DNA of 8,497 bases from Pseudomonadota bacterium (GTDB lineage Bacteria > Pseudomonadota > Gammaproteobacteria > Burkholderiales > Burkholderiaceae_D): the NCBI GenBank assembly GCA_018241865.1, contig JAFECY010000178.1, forward strand, positions 1-8,497, written 5' to 3'. The position numbers and the translations under genes were made by a program. Shown here in pieces: positions 1-5,617 of this stretch (within the stretch, counting starts at the first letter, position 1; each line of letters starts with the position of its first letter). The notes under the pieces were generated by a model. The model made no database searches. It had not been told where the DNA came from and saw only the letters and a program-made list of their open reading frames with translations.

Positions 1-694
1 CCAACCACTCTTTACGTATGGCGGCATCGGCGGCCAATTCTTCCGGCGTACCTTCAAACATGATTTTCCCGCGTCCCATGACATAGACGCGCTGCGAAAT
101 TTTCAGAGCAATCGCCAGCTTTTGCTCCGCCAACAAAACCGCTACGCCGCGTTCGCGCAATTCACAAAGACAACGCGCCACCGATTCCACCAACATCGGC
201 GCCAACCCTTCGGTTGGCTCATCGACCATCATCAATGTCGGATCGCCCATCAAAGTGCGGCACAGACTCAGCATCTGTTGCTCGCCGCCGGATAGTACGC
301 CTGCTGGTGCGGCGCGGCGCTTATCCAATTGCGGAAACAAGCGATACATGTCGGCCAGTGTCCATCGACCTGGTTTGCCATCTTTCTGACCGAGCAACAA
401 GTTTTGTTCCACGCTCAGCCCTGGAAAAACATCGCGGCTTTCCGGCACATAACCCAGCCCCTTGCGCGCAATGCGAAAAGACTGCATTCCAAGTATCTCT
501 TCGTTGCGGAACACGATCGAACCGCGCGCCGCCACTTGTCCCATCGCGGCCTTGACGGTGGTCGAGCGCCCTGCGCCATTGCGGCCGAGCAGACTGACGA
601 TCTCGCCCTCGCCCACCTGTAAATTCACGCCTTGCAGGACATGGCTCTTACCGTACCAAGCGTGCAAATCTTGGATTGCCAACAGTACGCTCAT
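1..694 (-). CDS. livF: Branched-chain amino acid type ABC transporter ATP-binding protein LivF (3' end cut by window edge)
   Basis: This is the second cytoplasmic ATPase of a Liv/HAAT importer; it should pair with LivG to power uptake through LivH and LivM. I translated 231 residues, ending ...RKEWL at the window edge. LivF proteins usually stop a few residues after such a WL, so the gene is nearly complete. The Walker A loop at residues 37-45 reads GRNGAGRST, with Arg43 where the catalytic Lys normally sits. VPESR (83-87) covers the Q-loop, LSGGEQQ (134-140) is the ABC signature and LMMVDEP (154-160) is Walker B. AEQK (189-192) occupies the H-loop; LivF proteins commonly have Gln there. The ATG overlaps the livG stop as ATGA, and a GGAGA at 702-706 lies 7 bases upstream, which supports this start. 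Family assignment is firm; substrate is unknown. Confidence 0.93.
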   Translation of the reverse strand, partial: MSVLLAIQDLHAWYGKSHVLQGVNLQVGEGEIVSLLGRNGAGRSTTVKAAMGQVAARGSIVFRNEEILGMQSFRIARKGLGYVPESRDVFPGLSVEQNLLLGQKDGKPGRWTLADMYRLFPQLDKRRAAPAGVLSGGEQQMLSLCRTLMGDPTLMMVDEPTEGLAPMLVESVARCLCELRERGVAVLLAEQKLAIALKISQRVYVMGRGKIMFEGTPEELAADAAIRKEWL

Positions 695-1449
695 GCAGGT
701 GTCTCCAGCGCGCCAAGGTAAGCGTTCTGCACAGATTGGTTGGCGCGAATCTTGTCCGGCGTATCGCATGCCAGCAATGTTCCGTTCGCCAGTACCGCGA
801 TGCGATCGGCCAAGCCAAACACTGCGTGCATATCGTGCTCGACCATCAGCAAACTTTTGCCGATCGTGACTTTGCGGATCAGTTCGATTGCCGCCGCCGA
901 TTCGGCATGGCTCATGCCGGCAGTTGGCTCATCGAGCAAAATCACGTCGGCTCCGCCGGCGATGGTGATGCCAATTTCCAGCGCGCGCTGCTCAGCATAA
1001 GACAATTCGCCGGCGATCATGTCGCGCCGCACCTGCAGGCCGATCTGCTCGAGCACGGCATCAGCACGCTCACGCGCATCGCGCAAACGCTCCAAGCGCC
1101 GCCAGAATGTATAGCGGTAACCGAGCGACCACAAGCTGGCACAGCGCAGATTTTCCAGCACGGATAGGCGATGGAAAATATTGGTGATTTGAAAGCTGCG
1201 CGCCAAACCGCGCCGGTTGATCTCGAAGGGTGACAGGCGCGTGACATCCGCACCTTTGAGCAGCACCGTACCGGCGCTGGCCTGCGTCCGCCCAGAAACC
1301 AAATTGAACAGCGTAGATTTACCCGCACCATTGGGGCCGATCAAGGCCATGCGTTCGCCTTGCGCCAGTTGCAAATTGACGCCGCACAGAACGACTGTTT
1401 TGCCGAAATGTTGGTGCACGTCGCGCAATTCAAGCGCCGCTTGCGTCAT
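691..1449 (-). CDS. livG: Branched-chain amino acid type ABC transporter ATP-binding protein LivG
   Basis: This is the first cytoplasmic ATPase of the importer, 252 residues, a normal LivG length. Motifs run in order: Walker A GPNGAGKS (38-45) with the canonical Lys44, Q-loop Gln87 in RSFQITN, signature LSYAEQR (149-155), Walker B VILLDEP (169-175), and H-loop His205 in VEHD. The signature has Ala where the second Gly of LSGGQ would be; LivG proteins often deviate here. An in-frame open stretch reaches back to 1560, inside livM, but the start at 1449 is preferred: it overlaps the livM stop as ATGA and has a perfect AGGAGG 7 bases upstream. All residues needed for ATP hydrolysis are present, so LivG probably supplies the fully canonical ATP site of the pair. 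The 3' end overlaps the livF start by 4 bases. Confidence 0.95.
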   Translation of the reverse strand: MTQAALELRDVHQHFGKTVVLCGVNLQLAQGERMALIGPNGAGKSTLFNLVSGRTQASAGTVLLKGADVTRLSPFEINRRGLARSFQITNIFHRLSVLENLRCASLWSLGYRYTFWRRLERLRDARERADAVLEQIGLQVRRDMIAGELSYAEQRALEIGITIAGGADVILLDEPTAGMSHAESAAAIELIRKVTIGKSLLMVEHDMHAVFGLADRIAVLANGTLLACDTPDKIRANQSVQNAYLGALETPA

Positions 1450-2708
1450 ACGGCACCCTCCTGGGTGTGCATAGCCATCGCGCAGATTTGCCGATAAGGC
1501 GGCCAAGCCAACTTGCAAGCAAACATACCGGCAAACATCAGCAGCGCTGCCAGCAGCCAAGGCGTAGGCGTACTGGTGTCCATCGTCATGCCGCCCCAGC
1601 GTAGCATCGGATCACCGACGGCTTCCAGCGAACGGTGGTACGACATCTCAATCAAAGTCGCCAAGCCCATGCAAGTCGGCAACAGCGCCGCCAACAAAAC
1701 CATCGAGCGTTTCGCTACCGCGCCAAAATGACCAGAACGCAACAAGCGCCACTGACGCACGGCGAAGCCAGTCAGCCCGTCCGGCGCAATCATCACCATC
1801 AAAATGAAAAGCGCGCCGAAATACAGTTGCCAAGCCTTGGTATAGGACGGCAGCACCGTCGTCAGCAACACGCCAGCGATCGCACCGATCACCGGGCCGA
1901 AGAAATAACCGACGCCGCCGATGAAGGTCGCCAGCAATACACCGGCCGAACGCGCCAACCCCACACTCTCTGGCGTGACTATCTCGAAATGAATCGCCGC
2001 GAGGCCGCCTGCGATGCCGGCGAAAAATGCCGAGGCGACCAGTGCCAGACAGCGCACCCGGCGCGGATCGTAACCGACGAAGGCTGCCCGCTCCGGGTTG
2101 TCGCGCACGGCATTGAGCATGCGTCCTAACGGCGTGCGCGTAAAAGCATATATGCCGGCGGCAGAAACGAACGTCCAGCAAGCGATCAGGTAATACACCT
2201 CGATCTGCGGACCATAGCTGATGCCCAGCATTGGCCTGCCAATCACGCGATTGGCGTTGATGCCACCCTCGCCGCCGAAAAATGTCGGGAACATCAACGC
2301 CGAAGCTGATACCAGTTCGACGATGCCCAAGCTAATCATGGCAAAAGTAATGCCGGCCTTGCGAGTCGTGACGTAACCGAGGACGATGCCGGCGCATGCA
2401 CCGGCCAGCCCACCGATCAAGGGAACCAGCGACACCGGAATCGGCAGTGTTCCCGCTTCTGCCAGCCTGAGCGCGTGTATGGCGGCATACGCACCCAATC
2501 CCGCATACACCGCATGACCGAAACTCAACATGCCGCCTTGCCCTAGCAGAATGTTGAACGACAATCCGAAAATGATCGCCATTCCCATCAGACATAGAAT
2601 CGATAGCGCCGCGTCTTGCGCGAACACCAACGGTGCCAGCAGCAAGGCCAAGGCGCAAACGAGCCATATCGATGTGGGCGATTTGCGAATGGTATCGAGC
2701 ATCGTCAT
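1446..2708 (-). CDS. livM: Branched-chain amino acid type ABC transporter permease LivM, with C-terminal extension
   Basis: This is an inner-membrane permease that should form the channel with LivH. The 420-residue protein begins with a hydrophobic helix (about 13-30). It carries the family motif LSFGHAVYAGLGAY (61-74), several further membrane segments, the cytoplasmic coupling region VRDNPERAAFVGYDP (201-215), and the late motif IGGVGYFFGPVIGA (263-276). The core ends near residue 322. Many LivM proteins are about 300-350 residues after the first helix, so the roughly 95 residues that follow, with two more hydrophobic stretches (about 335-354 and 384-400), are an extension. ATG 2708 overlaps the livH stop (ATGA) and has AGGTGAG 8 bases upstream. 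A second ATG at 2702 has GAGAAG 7 bases upstream, so either start could be used. The 3' end overlaps livG by 4 bases. Confidence 0.93.
   Translation of the reverse strand: MTMLDTIRKSPTSIWLVCALALLLAPLVFAQDAALSILCLMGMAIIFGLSFNILLGQGGMLSFGHAVYAGLGAYAAIHALRLAEAGTLPIPVSLVPLIGGLAGACAGIVLGYVTTRKAGITFAMISLGIVELVSASALMFPTFFGGEGGINANRVIGRPMLGISYGPQIEVYYLIACWTFVSAAGIYAFTRTPLGRMLNAVRDNPERAAFVGYDPRRVRCLALVASAFFAGIAGGLAAIHFEIVTPESVGLARSAGVLLATFIGGVGYFFGPVIGAIAGVLLTTVLPSYTKAWQLYFGALFILMVMIAPDGLTGFAVRQWRLLRSGHFGAVAKRSMVLLAALLPTCMGLATLIEMSYHRSLEAVGDPMLRWGGMTMDTSTPTPWLLAALLMFAGMFACKLAWPPYRQICAMAMHTQEGAV
1457..1462 (-). promoter_or_regulatory. Ribosome binding site of livG
   Basis: On the minus strand this reads AGGAGG, a perfect Shine-Dalgarno sequence, with a 7-base spacer to the ATG at 1449. 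It lies inside the 3' end of livM. It decides the livG start in favour of 1449 over upstream in-frame codons, and it fits re-initiation by ribosomes finishing livM. Confidence 0.85.
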
Positions 2709-3652
2709 GCTTCTCGCTCACCTAGCAAGCCACGTGGGCGCAGCACCAACATTCCTACCAATAAGAGATAAGGCAACATCGGCGCCATCTGCGCAATGCT
2801 GATTTTCAACAAGCTTTGTTCTGCCATCTGCGCACCGGGAGCAATGCCCAATACAAGCAATAAATCGAGCAGCGAATAATCCAGCGTCACCGCGAAAGTT
2901 TGCAGCACGCCGATCAATAGCGACGCCAATAATGCCCCACCCAGCGATCCCATACCACCGACCACGATCACCACAAAAACGATGCTGCCCACCGTTGCCG
3001 CCATGCCCGGTTCGGTAACGAAAGCCTTGCCGCCGATGACACCGGCCAACCCGGCCAGCGCGCAGCCGCCGCCAAACACCAGCATCCGCGCGCGCGGCAA
3101 ATCATGGCCGAGCGCTTCCACCATTTTTGGATGCGTCAATGCCGCTTGGATCACCAAACCCATGCGTGTTTTTTTGAACACAAGATAAATGGCGCACAAG
3201 GTCAACAGCGCCACCAACATCATGAAACCGCGATACAACGGGAAAGCCGTGCCGTACAAAGTGAATAACGCACCGTCGAGCGCAGGCGGCACAGGATTGG
3301 CGACGGCAGCGCGCCCCCAGACCAACTGCACCAATTCCACCATCACGAATGACAGACCGAAAGTGAATAACAATTCAGTCAAGTGACCATGACGATGCAC
3401 ATGGCGCAAACCGTATCGTTCAACCAGCGCGCCCAACACGCCAACCAGCAAAGGCGCCAACAACAAGGCCGGCCAAAAACCAGTGTACCGCCCCAACGCC
3501 CATGAAAAATAGGCACCGCACATGTAAAAACCGGCATGAGCGAAATTCAATACGCCCATCATGCTGAAAATCAGCGTCAGACCGGACGACAGCAGGAACA
3601 GCAGTAATCCATAGCTCAAGCCGTTCAGCAAGGTGATGAGGGTAAGCTCCAC
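2705..3652 (-). CDS. livH: Branched-chain amino acid type ABC transporter permease LivH
   Basis: This is the partner inner-membrane permease of LivM: 315 residues, mostly hydrophobic with about eight membrane segments. Typical LivH motifs are NGLSYGLLLFLLSSGLTLIF (10-29), GVLNFAHAGFYMCGAY (33-48), LLFTFGLSFVMVEL (94-107), the cytoplasmic coupling loop around ALTHPKMVEALGHD (171-184), and GGMGSLGGALLASLLIG (232-248). The C-terminus RPRGLLGEREA is also typical. The start is GTG at 3652 with a GGAG about 11 bases upstream. There is no earlier in-frame start that fits, and the next Met lies inside the first membrane helix region. It is the first gene of the liv run, 87 bases downstream of the zinc-ribbon gene with no terminator in between. 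The gene for the periplasmic binding protein is not upstream; it may lie beyond the left edge or elsewhere. Confidence 0.94.
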   Translation of the reverse strand: MELTLITLLNGLSYGLLLFLLSSGLTLIFSMMGVLNFAHAGFYMCGAYFSWALGRYTGFWPALLLAPLLVGVLGALVERYGLRHVHRHGHLTELLFTFGLSFVMVELVQLVWGRAAVANPVPPALDGALFTLYGTAFPLYRGFMMLVALLTLCAIYLVFKKTRMGLVIQAALTHPKMVEALGHDLPRARMLVFGGGCALAGLAGVIGGKAFVTEPGMAATVGSIVFVVIVVGGMGSLGGALLASLLIGVLQTFAVTLDYSLLDLLLVLGIAPGAQMAEQSLLKISIAQMAPMLPYLLLVGMLVLRPRGLLGEREA

Positions 3653-3685
3653 GAACGCGATCGCTCCGGCGATGAAAGAAGGTGC

Positions 3686-3727
3686 CGGTATTGTAATAGA
3701 GTGTTTTGCAGATCAACACAAATACCG
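3686..3727 (-). promoter_or_regulatory. Nested inverted repeat and possible promoter upstream of livH
   Basis: In the 87-base gap before livH, the 7-base arms CGGTATT (3727-3721 on the minus strand) and AATACCG (3692-3686) are perfect complements. Inside them, GTGTT (3719-3715) and AACAC (3705-3701) also pair, with a 9-base loop. As RNA this gives a hairpin with an asymmetric 1 by 8 internal loop, ending 33 bases before the GTG. The same stretch holds weak promoter-like hexamers: TTGTGT (3721-3716), 17 bases, TATTAC (3698-3693). The sequence could be an operator around a promoter or a leader structure in a read-through transcript; it cannot easily be both. No T-run follows, so it is not an intrinsic terminator. 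Confidence 0.35.
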
Positions 3728-3739
3728 TTCAGTGCAACT

Positions 3740-4471
3740 TTAACGTTTCAACACATTCCAAATTAAACCGATACCTCCCACGACCAAGTCGGTGATATCG
3801 GATTCAAATGGCGCGGTCCGGCGTTCTTTGGCAGTCAGCTCGGCCATGCGGCGTTTATTCCGTTCGTTTTCGAGTAAGGCATCGGCCATCGCCATTGGAT
3901 CAAGATTGACCTGACGATCGGCTGCCTGCTTGTAGCCAGCCGCTGCCTTTTGCACGGCGTCGGCGTCGAGCACGACGATAGGCGCTTGACAATGGCTGCA
4001 GACGTTTTGCGTGCGAATATCAACCGGTGCGCCACATCCGGCACAACGCACGATCTGAATCTGTTTGGCAAGCCGGTCGATTTCAGGATTGGTCAGTTGC
4101 CGGACAAAACCCTTTTCCTGAAAGAAGGCGCCAAACGAATTGAAGCGTCCGTGTTTTTGCAAACAACGGCGATAGGAAAATTTTCCATTCTTCGTCACAT
4201 CTCGCCCTTCAATCAAGCGTTCGTTGCAACGCGGGCATTGCAATGTATTACTCCAAGGCTGACGGGCTTCATCATGGTGCGCATGCAAGGCATGGAAGAG
4301 CTCGAGCACGCCGGCTGGCGCTAACTGCACGCTCTCGAATTCGTCGAACCAAATGCCTTGGCAGGCATAGCAAAGATCGAGTGTGATCGTGCCGTTGGTC
4401 TTGCTCGGCAAAATAATCTGCGCCATCGTTTGGCGGCAGGATGGGCAGGGAATGGCGGTGTTGGTATGCAT
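3740..4471 (-). CDS. Zinc-ribbon protein with TFIIB-like N-terminal domain, function unknown
   Basis: This 243-residue soluble protein has three pairs of zinc knuckles. The first is CPSC (9-12) with CYAC (34-37), followed by GIWFDEFE; the C-x2-C, C-x2-C, GIWFD/E pattern is characteristic of the bacterial TFIIB-type zinc-ribbon family (PF13453). The second has CPRC (79-82) with Cys103 and His107 as possible remaining ligands. The third is CAGC (143-146) with CSHC (158-161). After residue 168 comes a charged, probably helical stretch, then a short hydrophobic tail VGGIGLIWNVL (231-241). The family has no established biochemical role; nucleic-acid or protein binding is a guess. The ATG lies 19 bases after the dioxygenase stop with no recognisable Shine-Dalgarno, so translation may depend on the upstream gene. 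It is the last gene of the hisC-led run. Confidence 0.85.
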   Translation of the reverse strand: MHTNTAIPCPSCRQTMAQIILPSKTNGTITLDLCYACQGIWFDEFESVQLAPAGVLELFHALHAHHDEARQPWSNTLQCPRCNERLIEGRDVTKNGKFSYRRCLQKHGRFNSFGAFFQEKGFVRQLTNPEIDRLAKQIQIVRCAGCGAPVDIRTQNVCSHCQAPIVVLDADAVQKAAAGYKQAADRQVNLDPMAMADALLENERNKRRMAELTAKERRTAPFESDITDLVVGGIGLIWNVLKR

Positions 4472-4490
4472 GGCAGTTCGATTGAGCGGA

Positions 4491-5222
4491 CTATTCTTGA
4501 AATCCGTTTGCGCGGAAAGTCAGCACCAGCGTATCGCGATGACCGTCTTCGCCGGTCGGCTGAATGGGCGTGGTTTCATGGATGACACGTTCGTCGTCGA
4601 GCATGAGCAGTGTCCACGGCTCGCTCAAGGTGAAGCGCTGACCATGCGGGCCATCTGCTTCAAACACTCTGCTCTCGCCGCCTTTTATGCCACGACGTTC
4701 TATCAACAAGATGGCGACGAAATCGACGCCGTCGCGGTGTGCGCCTTCCGGCGTCGGCCGGCCGATGCCACCGGCGGTGTCGATGCGAAACTGGTGCGCC
4801 TCCACATACCAAGGCCGCGCACCTTTGACTGCCGAGCAAGTTGTCGCCAGCGCACGCACCAGCAGAGGCCACGCCACTTGCTGCAAGCTGGCAGGCTGCA
4901 TCGGTTCAAACATGCGTTGCATACCGCCGTGCAAAGCGTTGTATTCGATAGGTTGCCAGTGCGCGCGATGCGGAACTTGCCGCACATTCTCGCCTTCCAC
5001 TACGAAACAGGAATGGCGACGACGGCGGTAACGGCCGCCGTCTTTCAGGTGATGATCGACCGGCAAATCATTCCAACTCGGCGACAGCGCCTGCAATTGC
5101 AGCGGCGTGCAAGCTGCCAGATTGCATACGGATGCCGCATCGAGCACGGCAAAGCCGCGTTGGCGCAATGTCGCCGGCAATTGGCCGATCGGCGTTAGTT
5201 CGGGTGCGAGGATGCTATTCAT
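4491..5222 (-). CDS. 2-oxoglutarate/Fe(II)-dependent dioxygenase, PF10014 type (amino acid hydroxylase-like)
   Basis: This is a 243-residue cytoplasmic protein, counted from the ATG at 5222. Family features are DGGRYRRRR (61-69), the iron ligands His162 and Asp164 in AHRDGVDFVAI, IKGGES (179-184), the distal iron ligand His215 in LDDERVIHETTPI, and the 2-oxoglutarate-binding Arg229 in HRDTLVLTF. All expected catalytic residues are present. The family includes Bacillus L-isoleucine 4-hydroxylase, so hydroxylation of a free amino acid is plausible, but the substrate is not readable here. The start is uncertain. The reading frame is open upstream to a TTG at 5297 inside the thioredoxin gene, and GTG 5249, with AAAGAAA just upstream, would add nine residues. 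ATG 5222 lacks a clear Shine-Dalgarno but begins where family similarity appears to start. It follows the thioredoxin gene by 37 bases and precedes the zinc-ribbon gene by 19. Confidence 0.87.
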   Translation of the reverse strand: MNSILAPELTPIGQLPATLRQRGFAVLDAASVCNLAACTPLQLQALSPSWNDLPVDHHLKDGGRYRRRRHSCFVVEGENVRQVPHRAHWQPIEYNALHGGMQRMFEPMQPASLQQVAWPLLVRALATTCSAVKGARPWYVEAHQFRIDTAGGIGRPTPEGAHRDGVDFVAILLIERRGIKGGESRVFEADGPHGQRFTLSEPWTLLMLDDERVIHETTPIQPTGEDGHRDTLVLTFRANGFQE

Positions 5223-5239
5223 GTTGACTGGATGCTTGG

Positions 5240-5254
5240 ATGATGTCACATCAT
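5240..5254. promoter_or_regulatory. Perfect 15-base palindrome between thioredoxin and dioxygenase genes
   Basis: ATGATGT, one central C, then ACATCAT forms a perfect inverted repeat in the 37-base gap between the two genes, 17 bases upstream of the dioxygenase ATG. The single-base centre makes a DNA operator more natural than an RNA hairpin, which could only use the outer 5 or so pairs. It also spans the alternative GTG start at 5249. A 7-base arm can arise by chance in 8.5 kb, so function is only a possibility. I do not recognise the matching regulator. Confidence 0.35.
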
Positions 5255-5259
5255 TTTCT

Positions 5260-5592
5260 TTATGCGCTGCCGTCGATTTGCTGCAGCGCCTGCTCAACTT
5301 CTTGCGCCGTGCCAGGTCGGACTAAGCGCGCCACTTCTTTGCCATCGCGCAGGAAAATCAAGGTCGGCCACAGCTTGACCCGAAACGAGCGCCCGAGTGG
5401 TCGTCCGCTGCCATCCTCGATCTTGAGATGACGCACGTTCGGATACGCACGGAACGCCGATTCCAGCACAGCTTGTGCGCCGATGCAGTAAGCGCACCAA
5501 GGCGTGCCGAACTCCAACACGGTCGGGCCGGCGAACAGATCGACTTCCGCGCGCGCGGGTTCAGCCGCTTCAAATGTTTTGCTGAATGCCAT
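5260..5592 (-). CDS. Thioredoxin-family protein with CAYC active site
   Basis: This is a 110-residue single-domain thioredoxin fold, the usual thioredoxin length, with no signal peptide, so it acts in the cytoplasm. The redox motif is WCAYC (32-36) with Cys33 and Cys36. The cis-proline is Pro76 in LWPTLIF, followed by the typical FLRDGKEV turn. Standard thioredoxin has WCGPC and a buried Asp two residues into the beta strand before it; here that position is Glu27 in VLEFGTPWC, and the dipeptide between the cysteines is Ala-Tyr. These differences should shift redox potential and partner choice. It is probably a dithiol-disulfide reductase, either a general thioredoxin-like protein or one serving its operon neighbours. 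The ATG follows the hisC stop by 25 bases with only weak Shine-Dalgarno potential. It might protect or reduce the neighbouring dioxygenase or the Cys-rich zinc protein; that is speculation. Confidence 0.88.
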   Translation of the reverse strand: MAFSKTFEAAEPARAEVDLFAGPTVLEFGTPWCAYCIGAQAVLESAFRAYPNVRHLKIEDGSGRPLGRSFRVKLWPTLIFLRDGKEVARLVRPGTAQEVEQALQQIDGSA

Positions 5593-5617
5593 GATGATGT
5601 CGAGTACGAAATTCAGT

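Noticed and set aside
555..575. Calling livF a pseudogene because of the Walker A change
   Set aside because: The frame is open to the window edge, and the signature, Walker B and other motifs are intact, so a functional variant is more likely than a decaying gene.
1450..1560. In-frame N-terminal extension of LivG to position 1560
   Set aside because: The added 37 residues fall before the family start, overlap livM, and are made unlikely by the perfect AGGAGG placed for the ATG at 1449.
4383..5198. Long open plus-strand frame (271 codons) antisense to the zinc-ribbon and dioxygenase genes
   Set aside because: It lies opposite two genes with intact family motifs, has no recognisable domain and no good ribosome binding site, and is rich in residues expected from antisense reading of high-GC coding DNA.
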